A stretch of 64,000 nucleotides of DNA from positions 62,001 to 126,000 of the forward strand of contig NZ_MRAE01000003.1 in NCBI RefSeq assembly GCF_002008345.1. Reading direction: 5' to 3'. Below, in pieces: positions 31,426 through 39,938 of this stretch. The translations under genes were made by a program, and so were the position numbers. The notes beneath the pieces are model-generated. The model did no database searches. It worked only from the letters and a program-made list of their open reading frames with translations, and was not told where the DNA came from. Position 1 is the first letter of the stretch. Every line of letters starts with the position of its first letter. Source of the DNA: Clostridium tepidum. GTDB taxonomy: Bacteria > Bacillota > Clostridia > Clostridiales > Clostridiaceae.

Positions 31426-32481
31426 ATGAGAAAAATAAGCAGTTTAATTTTAGCATTAGTTTTAAGTACAATGTTTGTTTTCACTGGTTGTACACCTAAA
31501 TCAGAAGAAACATCTAGTGCTAAAGAAGAAAGCAAAACAGTTATAGTTAAGGATACTAGAGGAATAGAAGTTACAGTTCCTAAAAATCCTAAAAAAGTAG
31601 TGGTTATGAATAACTCTATAGCAGAAATAATTTATTGTTTAGGAGAAGGAGATAAAATAGTAGGAGTTTCTGATGCGCTAAAATTCCCAGAGACTTTAGC
31701 TAAAAAGCAAAGGGTAGGGGCTGCCTTTAAACCAGATATAGAAAAAGTTTTAGAATTAAAACCAGATATAGTTTTTGGATATGGAAAATATGTAAAGAAA
31801 GAAACAATACAAAAGATGGAAGATGCAGGAACTAAATTTGTTTCTTTAGATGGATTTAAAATAAATTCATTATGTAGTGATATAAAAGTTTTGGGAGATA
31901 TTTTTGATAAAAAAGAAAAAGCGGATGAATATGTAGCATTTATAAATAAAAATATTAATATGATAAAAGAAAAAGTTAAAGATATAAAACCAGAAGAAAA
32001 AGCAAAAGTATATTGGGAAGGTTATTCAGATTACAAAAGTGTTTCTAAAGGTTCAGCAGGGGACGAAATGTTAAAATTAGCAGGAGTAGAAAACCTTGCG
32101 GGAAAAGAACCAGTAGCTTATCCACAAATTAATAAAGAATGGATAGTAGAAAAAAATCCAGAATTAATAATAAAAGTTGCTAAAACAAAACTACCTTTAG
32201 GATATGGAAAAACAGACACTAAGGCAATAGAAACTTATAAAAACAAAATAACTACTAGAACTGGTTGGGATAAAGTAGATGCAGTTAAAAATGATAAAGT
32301 TTATATAATATCAAATGAAATAGCCACATCAACAAGAAGTGTAGTAGGTATTTGTTACTTAGCTAAATGGTGTTATCCAGACAAATTTAAAGATTTAGAT
32401 CCAGAAAAAGTACATAAAGAATTAATAGAAAAATTCTATAATATTGAATATAAAGGTACATGGGTCTACCCAAATAAGTAA
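31426..32481 (+). CDS. metal-chelate binding lipoprotein of ABC importer (FecB/BtuF type)
   Basis: A 351-residue lipoprotein with signal peptide and lipobox FTGC (Cys22). The mature protein has the two-lobe PBP fold of class III: VVVMNNSIAEIIYCLGEGDKI, then ALKFPETL, KVLELKPDIVFGYG and, after the long helix, VYWEGYSDYKS. It should capture the ligand outside the cell and deliver it to the preceding permease and ATPase. AAGGAGAG lies before ATG 31426. A strong terminator follows, ending the chelatase-importer cluster. The ligand cannot be decided from sequence. Confidence 0.88.
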   Translation: MRKISSLILALVLSTMFVFTGCTPKSEETSSAKEESKTVIVKDTRGIEVTVPKNPKKVVVMNNSIAEIIYCLGEGDKIVGVSDALKFPETLAKKQRVGAAFKPDIEKVLELKPDIVFGYGKYVKKETIQKMEDAGTKFVSLDGFKINSLCSDIKVLGDIFDKKEKADEYVAFINKNINMIKEKVKDIKPEEKAKVYWEGYSDYKSVSKGSAGDEMLKLAGVENLAGKEPVAYPQINKEWIVEKNPELIIKVAKTKLPLGYGKTDTKAIETYKNKITTRTGWDKVDAVKNDKVYIISNEIATSTRSVVGICYLAKWCYPDKFKDLDPEKVHKELIEKFYNIEYKGTWVYPNK

Positions 32482-32489
32482 ATATTAAA

Positions 32490-32542
32490 TTTAAAACACA
32501 TTGTATGTATGAATTATATACAATGTGTTTTAATATTTTTTC
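32490..32542 (+). terminator. intrinsic terminator after metal importer operon
   Basis: TTAAAACACATTGTAT pairs with ATACAATGTGTTTTAA, a 16-bp stem, followed by TATTTTTT. The remaining 32543-32780 is A/T-rich, with no element that I recognise. Confidence 0.88.
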
Positions 32543-32791
32543 ATTATATGGTTTTGTATAATTACTAGCAATTATATAATGATTAAATTGGTTAAACTAA
32601 AATTTGTGAATATTTTATAATATATTATTCTGGTTATATGAAATTGTTTATTTATTAATTCAAAAAAATTATATGGCAACATTGAGTTGGACAGAGTATA
32701 GCTGTAATGGTAAAATTAATAAAAATATACTAATATTATAAGAAGATGTATTGAAATCTAGAAATAGAAATTTATAAGATGGAGGAAAAAT

Positions 32792-33550
32792 ATGAATATA
32801 TTATTGACAAACGATGATGGAATAGATGCAGAAGGAATAAATACTTTAGCTAAGTTATTAAGTAAATATCATAATGTTATAATGGTAGCACCTAAAGATC
32901 AAAGAAGTGCATCAGGTCATTCTATAACAATATATGAACCTATAGTAGTAAGGCAGGTAAAAAAACCTTATGATATAGAGGCATATAGCATAAGTGGGAC
33001 TCCAGCAGATTGTGTAAAAGTAGCTTTAGATAAATTAGTTCCAAATAATATAGATATAGTTATATCTGGAATAAATAAAGGGCTTAATATAGGTAACGAT
33101 ATATTATATTCAGGCACAGTTTCTGCTGCTATAGAAGGGGCTATGTATAAAGTACCATCTATTGCTGTATCTGCTGAATATGTAAAGGATAAAAAAGAAA
33201 ATTATGAAATAGCAGCTAAATATACCTTAGAGATTTTAAATAGAGTTAAAAAAGAGGAGCTAAAAACTGATGTAGTATTAAATTTAAATGTTCCTTTTTG
33301 TAGTGAAGAAGAAATAAAGGGTATAAAAGTATGTAAAGTAGGAAATAAAATTTTTAATACTAGATTTTCAGAAGAAATAGATGAAGCTGGAAATAAAATA
33401 TTAAAATTAGAGGGAGATATAAATGAGGATATTTATGAGGGAACAGATGTATATTATATAAGAAATAAATATGTAACATTAACACCCCTACATTATGATT
33501 TAACTAACTTTAACATATTAGAAGAAACAGAAGCAATTATTAATAAGTAA
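32792..33550 (+). CDS. surE: 5'-nucleotidase SurE
   Basis: A metal-dependent survival-protein phosphatase acting on nucleoside 5'-monophosphates. At 252 residues it is full length, starting [15 protein letters not shown] (metal-binding Asp-Asp). It contains [26 protein letters not shown] and [28 protein letters not shown] site precedes ATG 32792. It stands alone between the metal importer and smpB. Confidence 0.95.
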   Translation: MNILLTNDDGIDAEGINTLAKLLSKYHNVIMVAPKDQRSASGHSITIYEPIVVRQVKKPYDIEAYSISGTPADCVKVALDKLVPNNIDIVISGINKGLNIGNDILYSGTVSAAIEGAMYKVPSIAVSAEYVKDKKENYEIAAKYTLEILNRVKKEELKTDVVLNLNVPFCSEEEIKGIKVCKVGNKIFNTRFSEEIDEAGNKILKLEGDINEDIYEGTDVYYIRNKYVTLTPLHYDLTNFNILEETEAIINK

Positions 33551-33706
33551 TAATCAATTTCACATTGAATTCCATTAATTTTTAATTAATAATATTTAAT
33601 ACACAAATAGGAATTAGAGCCCAATAATTGAAAATTGTTAGTATAGATGTTATACTATGTATTATTATAATTAAATTATAACGTTATTCCGTTAGGCGGT
33701 GATTTC

Positions 33707-34177
33707 ATGAGTAAAAAGAAGGGTAATAATACTCTTGCAGAAAACAGAAAAGCAAGACATGATTATTTTATAGAAGAAACCTATGAAGCGGGCATAGAAT
33801 TAGTAGGAACAGAGGTTAAATCTATAAGACAAGGTAAAGCAAATTTAAAAGATAGTTATGCTGAAATTAGAAATGGGGAAATTTTTGTTAGAAATATGCA
33901 TATAAGTCCTTATGAACAGGGAAATATATATAACAAAGATCCTCTAAGAGATAGAAAATTATTACTTCATAAAAGTGAAATATATAAATTAGTAGGTTTT
34001 ACAACTCAAAAGGGATATACTTTAATTCCATTATCATTGTATCTTAAACATGGTAAAGTAAAAGTTAGTTTAGCTGTGGCTAAGGGTAAGAAAAACTATG
34101 ATAAGAGAGATGCAATGCTAGAAAAGGCAGCGAAAAGGGAAATAGACAGACAAATTAAAGAAAGAAGTAGATATTAA
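33707..34177 (+). CDS. smpB: SsrA-binding protein SmpB
   Basis: Binds the tRNA-like end of tmRNA and brings it to stalled ribosomes. It has 156 residues and an OB-fold with [38 protein letters not shown] and a basic C-terminal tail (GKKNYDKRD to KERSRY) that occupies the mRNA channel. The start ATG 33707 has GGCGGTGAT upstream. Its partner ssrA lies about 2.2 kb downstream, separated by a symporter gene on the other strand. Confidence 0.96.
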   Translation: MSKKKGNNTLAENRKARHDYFIEETYEAGIELVGTEVKSIRQGKANLKDSYAEIRNGEIFVRNMHISPYEQGNIYNKDPLRDRKLLLHKSEIYKLVGFTTQKGYTLIPLSLYLKHGKVKVSLAVAKGKKNYDKRDAMLEKAAKREIDRQIKERSRY

Positions 34178-34207
34178 AATATATTTAATTTTAATACTAC
34201 TACGATA

Positions 34208-34258
34208 AAAAATACATTTCATAAACTGATTCATGTGTTTATGAAATGTATTTTTTTA
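34208..34258. terminator. bidirectional terminator between smpB and symporter
   Basis: AAATACATTTCATAAAC pairs with GTTTATGAAATGTATTT. There are A runs before the stem and T runs after it. It can end both the smpB transcript on + and the symporter transcript on -. Confidence 0.85.
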
Positions 34259-34326
34259 TTTTGCATATATTAAATTTAAATTGTTTTTAAGATATAATAT
34301 TTTTTAATTAAATGTCTATATAAAAT

Positions 34327-35490
34327 TTATAAATTCTTTTTCTTAGCAATACCTGTAAGCATTAGCGCTATGGCACCATCTCCAGTTACATTACAAGCAG
34401 TTCCAAAGCTGTCTTGTAGAGCAAATATAGTTAGAATTAAAGCAGTTCCAGCCTCATTAAATGCTAAAATACTAATTATTAAACCTAAAGATGCCATAAC
34501 TGTTCCTCCAGGAACTCCAGGAGCTCCAATTGCGAATATACCTAATAATATTATAAATAATAACATAGTTGAGAAAGCAGGTAACTTTCCATATAAAATT
34601 TGGGAAACTGTCATTACAAAGAATACTTCTGTTAAAACAGAGCCACATAAATGGATATTAGAGCATAAAGGTATAGCGAAATCTACAATATCGTCTCTAA
34701 GGACTTTAGAGTTTTTAGCAGATTTTAATGCCACAGGCAATGTAGCTGCGCTAGACATAGTTCCAACTGCTGTAAGATAAGCAGGCCCATAATGTTTTAG
34801 GACTTCCCATGGATTTTCTTTTGAAATAGCTCCACCAATCAAATAAAGCACAGTAAGCCAAATAAAATGACCTATCAAAACTATAATTATAACTTTTAAG
34901 AATATTGGTAGTTGTGTACTTAGACTACCTTCATACGCTAAAGCAGCAAAGTTTGTTGCTATAAAAAGTGGCAATATAGGTATAATAACTTTATTTACTA
35001 TACTTAAAATTATATTTTGGAATTGATCTAATATTTTTTCTATTAAATCAGAATTAGTCCATCCAGTAGCTAATCCTATTAATAAAGCTAAAGCTAAAGC
35101 ACTCATAACACTCATTATAGGTGGTATATCTAATTTAAACACTAACTCAGGTAGCTTTTTTAATCCTTCTGGATTAGAAGCTATAGAAAGCTTAGGAATT
35201 AGGGCGTATCCAGCCATCATAGATAAAAATGCTGCTGCAACAGAAGAAATATAGGCTATAAGCACTGTTATTCCTACAAATTTACTAGCATTTTGTTTTA
35301 ATTTTGCTATAGATGGTGTTATAAAACCTAATATTATTAAAGGCACAGCAAAGAAAATAATCTGTCCTAAAATATATTTTACAGTAATTATTACACCTAT
35401 TATAGATTTAGAAGCAAAGGAACCGATTAACATACCTATAATAACTCCTAAAATCAGTTTGAAAATTAAATTATTGAAAAGTTTTTTCAT
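34327..35490 (-). CDS. dicarboxylate/amino acid:cation symporter (DAACS family)
   Basis: A 387-residue secondary transporter with eight or more hydrophobic segments and re-entrant loop motifs: AVGTMSSAATLPVALKSAK (serine-rich HP1) and GAPGVPGGTVMASLG (HP2), as in DctA, GltT and SstT relatives. The ATG at 35490 is preceded by AGGAGG. A T-box leader lies upstream, so expression should rise when a specific tRNA is uncharged. This shows that the substrate is an amino acid rather than a C4 acid. Which amino acid is undecided (see leader). It is convergent with smpB. Confidence 0.88.
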   Translation of the reverse strand: MKKLFNNLIFKLILGVIIGMLIGSFASKSIIGVIITVKYILGQIIFFAVPLIILGFITPSIAKLKQNASKFVGITVLIAYISSVAAAFLSMMAGYALIPKLSIASNPEGLKKLPELVFKLDIPPIMSVMSALALALLIGLATGWTNSDLIEKILDQFQNIILSIVNKVIIPILPLFIATNFAALAYEGSLSTQLPIFLKVIIIVLIGHFIWLTVLYLIGGAISKENPWEVLKHYGPAYLTAVGTMSSAATLPVALKSAKNSKVLRDDIVDFAIPLCSNIHLCGSVLTEVFFVMTVSQILYGKLPAFSTMLLFIILLGIFAIGAPGVPGGTVMASLGLIISILAFNEAGTALILTIFALQDSFGTACNVTGDGAIALMLTGIAKKKNL

Positions 35491-35608
35491 ATTATAGTCC
35501 TCCTTATATATATTTGTAATACTTTGGATAAAAAAATATTTTCATTTCGACATAAATAGGTAATATTAGTTTTTAAAATGGTGTTGTTATTAATTAAATT
35601 GTGATAAA

Positions 35609-35880
35609 TAAAAAAACTCCTACCTCTAATACAGAGGCAGAAGTTATATTCCGCGGTTCCACTCTGTTTATATGCTATATAAATTATATGCATATAACTT
35701 TTCAAATATCAGGTACAGACATACCTTAACGCTATAACGGGCGTTCACGCTAAAATCTACTTAATTCGAAAAAGAGCTCCTAGAGGCACTTCTGAAAATT
35801 TTCACTTAAAGTCTCTTTCAGCCAGGGGAGACTTCTCTCTGAAAGTTGCCATTAACATACTTTCTCTATTCATAGCTTTT
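35609..35880 (-). promoter_or_regulatory. T-box leader of the symporter gene
   Basis: Read on -, it contains a stem I with AGAGAAAGTA on its 5' side, the conserved AGTGGAACCGCGG T-box (35651-35664) and a terminator of CTTCTGCCTCT with AGAGGTAGGAG plus seven T (35610-35645). The lower stem I pairs TAGAG with CTCTA, leaving GAAGTGC on the 3' side of the specifier loop. TGC (Cys) or GTG (Val) are the possible specifiers. Uncharged tRNA binding would stabilise the antiterminator and switch on the symporter. Its ORF-like frame (35487-35705) is not a gene. Confidence 0.9.
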
Positions 35881-36053
35881 AATTCTTAGTATTCCTATTT
35901 GAATAATATTTTTAAATAGATTATAAATAATATAAAGTCACATGTCAATATAAATTTAATAAAAAGGTCAGAATTTTTTATTAAAAGTGTTAAAAATTAT
36001 ATATTGAAATTTAAATAATATTACTATATCATATGTTTACTAAAATGACTTGT

Positions 36054-36142
36054 GAATATTCTTACAGAGTAATATATTTGATATAAGTTGATGTAATATA
36101 AGTGTTTTGTATCGTTGAGAATATTCTTATAGAGTAATATAT
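36054..36142 (+). repeat. direct repeat pair upstream of ssrA
   Basis: GAATATTCTTACAGAGTAAT is at 36054-36073, and the same sequence with one change (TTATAG for TTACAG) is at 36119-36138; both continue ATAT. The start-to-start distance is 65 bases. There are no further copies, so it is not a CRISPR array. It may be paired protein-binding sites or a relic of a small duplication. Confidence 0.7.
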
Positions 36143-36263
36143 CTAAAAAATACAAGAATATCAACCAATGTTATTGCCTTACACTTATTTATAATAAATA
36201 GCTAATAATGTTGATTTGCAATTGTATTTTGAAAGTATTTACAAATTTTACTGATAAGAGTAT

Positions 36264-36292
36264 TTGACAATTGCATTTTCATATTGTAAACT
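36264..36292 (+). promoter_or_regulatory. promoter for ssrA
   Basis: A consensus TTGACA (36264-36269), a 17-base spacer and TAAACT (36287-36292). Transcription would begin near 36299, giving a precursor with about 55 extra 5' bases to be removed by RNase P. Confidence 0.6.
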
Positions 36293-36354
36293 ATAAATAC
36301 TAAAAACTTAATATGTAAATATCGTTGCAAAAACCCATATAATTTTTATAATAT

Positions 36355-36709
36355 GGGGGCGCAATGGTTTCGACGGGGGCAAGTTGCTCCTGGGAAGCGA
36401 GTCGAAGGAATCCTGCACCTGCGTTAAAAAACTGGGAACTTAAATATAATCGCAAACGATAATTTTGCATTAGCTGCCTAATAGTTGCAGCTCGTCAGCC
36501 TAAGAGTCCCACGACTTAGGGCCTGGCGTCGACAGTGGGGAACCGCGCCTTACAAAGCTTTGAGTAAGGAACGGAATTAATGAAGCTACTAAATCTAAGA
36601 GCCTGTTTATCGGCGCTTAGAGGAGGGAATGTAAAAGGATAAACTGCACTCGGAGATGCTCAGGGGTTGCTGCTTTCGGACAGGGGTTCGATTCCCCTCG
36701 CCTCCACCA
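36355..36709 (+). ncRNA. ssrA: transfer-messenger RNA (tmRNA)
   Basis: The one-piece tmRNA is 355 bases. The 5' end GGGGGCG pairs with CGCCTCC near the 3' end to form the acceptor stem, the T-arm GGGGTTCGATTCCCC is present, and CCA is encoded. The tag reading frame starts at the GCA resume codon at 36452 and encodes ANDNFALAA, then TAA at 36479-36481. It rescues stalled ribosomes with SmpB (33707) and marks the released protein for proteolysis. It has its own promoter and terminator. Confidence 0.97.
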
Positions 36710-36716
36710 ATGACAA

Positions 36717-36746
36717 ACCCATCACAGTTTTGTGATGGGTTTTTTA
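36717..36746 (+). terminator. intrinsic terminator after ssrA
   Basis: ACCCATCACA pairs with TGTGATGGGT around a 4-base loop and is followed by a run of T. Confidence 0.9.
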
Positions 36747-36783
36747 TGGGATTAAATTTATATTTAAAAATAATTTAGTCATC

Positions 36784-38100
36784 TTAAATTAAATCATCTA
36801 AACCATTAATTGTAGTTTGTTCATCATTATTAATAGGAATAACAATACATTTTTGACCATCTATTATTTGAGATTTTATTTGAGGTACTTTTTCAGGTTT
36901 TACTTGAAGTACAATATCATATTGAGAGGTAACATTATTTTGTAAATCTTCATTATAATTATCTTCTAAAGTTGGCTCATTAACTTTAGAAGATAAGTTA
37001 TCATCATTATTTACGGAAGAATTTTGTTCAATTTGTTCAAGTTTAGTTTGAAGAATTTCTACTTGTTTTTTTAGTTGTTCTTCTTTTTTTATTTGAGCAT
37101 TTGCCTTAAGTGCCTTTGAATCAATTAGATTTTCCGCTAAAGGTAAGTCTTTACCAAAGTTTTCTACGTAACATTTTTCAATTTTAGTAGTAGTTTCTTC
37201 GGGGACTCCGCTTTCTATTAAAAGGTTTTGTATATCTTTTTCTGTTAAAGTTATAGGATCATCATCTTTATCATCATATATTTCCTTATATTCATCTATC
37301 ATAGTATTTAAGTTCTCTTGTATTTCTATAAAAGTTTTTTCAGCTTTTTTTTCATCGGTGTTAATAGAATTTTTAATAATTGTTTGGAAAGTTTCTTTTT
37401 GGATAGCAGCAGTTTGTTTTGCAAAGCAACCTAGAGCTTCTTCCATTAATTCAGGATGAGGATCTTTTGCATTTTTAGTGTAGTACATAATAGAATTAAC
37501 ATCTGAAGTACGATTAATGAAAGCAGGGAATACAAACCCCAAAGTTGGAGTATTAACTACCCAATCTCTAATACGAGCTTTTATTTTATTTTCTTCTTCA
37601 AAGTATCTAAGACCAGGATCTGAAAGTGAAACAGGACATATTGCACATAGAATATATTCATATATTTCTTCAGATTCATCTATTTTAGCATTATCAGTAG
37701 TTTTAGTGATAACATCATAAGCATCATGAAAAACTAATATTAAAAAATTACCAGTGTAATCATAGCTATCTATTATAGAGTTGTAAAAATCCTCAAGTAA
37801 GACATCATCCTTTAGCTGGCTTTTTTTTAGCTTAATGAGAGAAAGTTGTTTTTCATTTTCAAGATTTTCATTAAGTGGAAAGTTAAGCTCTAAAATATTA
37901 TTACCAATAGTTCCAGATAAGACTTTTTTAGCAATTTCTAAGTACTTAAAGTATTCATCTTCCTCTAGATTTAAGAAGGATTCTCTAAATTTTAAAATAA
38001 TATTTTTTTCACCATTAACATAGCAACCACATATTTTAGTGAAAGTGCAATAATTTTTTTTAAAACGTTTTTTTAATTCCAGTATATCTTTTTTATTCAT
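36784..38100 (-). CDS. DUF4317 domain-containing protein
   Basis: A 438-residue soluble protein without signal peptide or TM segments. It starts MNKKDILELKKRFKK and has GYVNGEK-like and CPVSLSDPGLRYF blocks, matching the DUF4317 family of Firmicutes. The C-terminal third is Glu/Lys/Gln-rich, with a coiled-coil stretch (about 345-375) and an Asn/Asp-rich linker. An AGGAG-type site precedes the start at 38100. It is divergent from a Ser/Thr-rich membrane protein gene across 174 bases, so the two may share control. No function is known to me for this family. Confidence 0.8.
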   Translation of the reverse strand: MNKKDILELKKRFKKNYCTFTKICGCYVNGEKNIILKFRESFLNLEEDEYFKYLEIAKKVLSGTIGNNILELNFPLNENLENEKQLSLIKLKKSQLKDDVLLEDFYNSIIDSYDYTGNFLILVFHDAYDVITKTTDNAKIDESEEIYEYILCAICPVSLSDPGLRYFEEENKIKARIRDWVVNTPTLGFVFPAFINRTSDVNSIMYYTKNAKDPHPELMEEALGCFAKQTAAIQKETFQTIIKNSINTDEKKAEKTFIEIQENLNTMIDEYKEIYDDKDDDPITLTEKDIQNLLIESGVPEETTTKIEKCYVENFGKDLPLAENLIDSKALKANAQIKKEEQLKKQVEILQTKLEQIEQNSSVNNDDNLSSKVNEPTLEDNYNEDLQNNVTSQYDIVLQVKPEKVPQIKSQIIDGQKCIVIPINNDEQTTINGLDDLI

Positions 38101-38274
38101 ATATAAACTCCTCAGTATAATCTTTTTTATTTATAGGTATTAAATAACATATTATTAAGTATAGTATTTTTTTTATATTAATTCTAGTAGTTACTCTTTA
38201 TAGTTTGACACAGATATTTATCTACTTTATAATTTAATTGAATTATAAAAAGAATTGAGGAAGCGAGAGTAAAT

Positions 38275-39342
38275 ATGATAAATGTTATTAAAACTGCGAT
38301 TGTAACCATAATAATATCATTTATATCAGGATTACTATTAGATCGTTATAAAAATTTAGCACCTAGAATATTATGTAAAATAGGAAAAGGTATACCTATA
38401 GATATAAGTAATAAAAAATTTAAGGCATATACAGTAACTGTTAGAAATATATCAAATAAAATAATTCATGATATAACTTTAAATGTACAAAGCCATCATA
38501 GCAATTTAAAAATTGCAGATGCTAAAATAACAAAGGGGTTAAAATTTGATTCTTCAACAGAAGATGATGTTTTAGATGTATTTATACCATTTTTAAGTAA
38601 AGATGATGAATTTTCAGTTACAGTATATGTAGATAATGAACATGGAGTATGCAAGGATCCTATTGTTGTAATTAGATCGCCTGAGAATTTCAAAGAAGTA
38701 AATTCTGAAGAAAAAACAGGTATATTATCAATATTTACCAATATACCTAAAAATATAAAAGAGATAATTTCTGATATAACAAAAAAAGATAAAACAATAT
38801 TTGATAAAAATAAAAAAATGATAATAATTGTTTCATCAGTTATTTTAGTTATGATTGTTGGAGTTGTAGGAAAATTTTATATTAAAGATAAATCTAAAAG
38901 TACTAATACAAAAACTCCAAGTATAGAAACTAAGAGTTCAAAACAACCTAATGATTCAAATGGATCAACTGGAGGAACAACTAGTGACACAAATGTTGAA
39001 TCATCAACGAATAAAAAAAGTAAAAATAAAGATAAAAATTCATCAACTGATGGTACAAATAACGATGTAGATAAAAAAACATCAACCGGTGGAACAAATA
39101 GTAATACAAATAGCAAACCATCAACAAACGATACAAATGGAAATAAAAAGCCATCAACTGGAAATAAAGATGAAGAATCATCAATCAATAAAGAATCAAC
39201 GCATGAACAAAGTAATCAAGATTCCTCAACTAGTGGAATAACTAATGATGGAGATAAAAATCCGCCAACTAGTGGAGGAACAACTGGAAATAAAGATGAA
39301 AAAATTTCTACTGGTGGACAAAGTGGAAATACAGATAACTAA
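38275..39342 (+). CDS. membrane protein with Ser/Thr/Asn-rich C-terminal tail
   Basis: I do not recognise this gene. Its 355 residues have an N-terminal TM segment (about 5-22), a 150-residue domain with a beta-sandwich look (YTVTVRNISNKIIHDITLNV), a second TM (about 181-201) and a low-complexity tail (about 205-355) built from imperfect repeats of the type SSTGGTNxN/KPSTGGN. The tail resembles a glycosylated or wall-spanning spacer. GAGGAAG lies before ATG 38275. It is divergent from the DUF4317 gene. A long inverted repeat follows the stop. Function is unknown. Confidence 0.75.
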   Translation: MINVIKTAIVTIIISFISGLLLDRYKNLAPRILCKIGKGIPIDISNKKFKAYTVTVRNISNKIIHDITLNVQSHHSNLKIADAKITKGLKFDSSTEDDVLDVFIPFLSKDDEFSVTVYVDNEHGVCKDPIVVIRSPENFKEVNSEEKTGILSIFTNIPKNIKEIISDITKKDKTIFDKNKKMIIIVSSVILVMIVGVVGKFYIKDKSKSTNTKTPSIETKSSKQPNDSNGSTGGTTSDTNVESSTNKKSKNKDKNSSTDGTNNDVDKKTSTGGTNSNTNSKPSTNDTNGNKKPSTGNKDEESSINKESTHEQSNQDSSTSGITNDGDKNPPTSGGTTGNKDEKISTGGQSGNTDN

Positions 39343-39372
39343 TTCATATAATATTTAATAGTGTGTATTTTT

Positions 39373-39480
39373 AAAGAGTTGTGGTATTAAGAATTTATAT
39401 ATAATATATTGTTTTAAAAATTTAAAGTTAACACAATATATTCTATAATTTATTCTTAATGCAATAGCTCTTTTTTATTT
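39373..39480 (+). repeat. long imperfect inverted repeat / terminator-like stem
   Basis: Arms of about 40 bases (39373-39412 and 39432-39474) are complementary with a few mismatches: AAAGAGTTGTGGTATTAAGA faces TCTTAATGCAATAGCTCTTT, and ATATTGT faces ACAATAT. The second arm ends in T6. It could end the upstream gene or be a MITE-like remnant. Confidence 0.65.
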
Positions 39481-39636
39481 GTAAAACTTCCAGTTATAAT
39501 TCTAGGGAATTATGGTATCATCTAATTATATGGAGAGAATTACCCTTTAAGGATTATATAAAAATTTAAAGGGTTTAAAAAATTTATTTACATATTTTAA
39601 AATATGGTGTATATTAAATAATCATAAGTGAATAAC

Positions 39637-39805
39637 TGAGGTAGAGGTGCGAATTTTAAGAGTAAAACTGTGGAGGTAAGCACTGTGAAGCAGTTTGAAA
39701 GGAATTTTCGCCGAAGCATACAACTAATGCTTTAATGTTGTATTGCTGGTTTTGTATAAAATATATGCAAGACTGTCACATAAATAATTTGTGGAGAGCT
39801 ATCAT
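39637..39805 (+). promoter_or_regulatory. lysine riboswitch (L box)
   Basis: All conserved blocks are in order: GAGGTAGAGGTGCG, AAGAGTAAAACTG, TGAAAGGAATTTTCGCCGAA, TTGCTGG, GACTGTCA and TGGAGAGCTATC. A terminator follows at 39852, and the next gene is a lysine permease. Lysine binding should favour the terminator and shut off uptake. Confidence 0.95.
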
Positions 39806-39851
39806 TTGTTGTGGAATTAATATGTATTGAGTACATATAAATACATGATTC

Positions 39852-39884
39852 AATATCCTAAGATAGTCTTAGGATATTTTTTAT
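39852..39884 (+). terminator. riboswitch-controlled terminator before lysP
   Basis: AATATCCTAAGA pairs perfectly with TCTTAGGATATT around a 3-base loop and is followed by TTTT. It is the expression platform of the lysine riboswitch. Confidence 0.88.
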
Positions 39885-39938
39885 ACTCTTCTTTGGTTAA
39901 TTCGCTTATCGGAAAATAAAACCGATAAGGAGGAAAAA

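Noticed and set aside
35487-35705. 72-residue reverse-strand ORF upstream of the symporter
   Set aside because: It lies inside the T-box leader and includes the terminator; its codons follow RNA structure, not a protein.
36054-36142. Possible CRISPR array
   Set aside because: Only two repeats, no regular spacers and no cas genes in the window.
38877-39188. Reverse-strand ORFs rich in Val/Phe/Leu opposite the Ser/Thr-rich tail
   Set aside because: They are complements of the low-complexity repeat, with no ribosome site or family resemblance.
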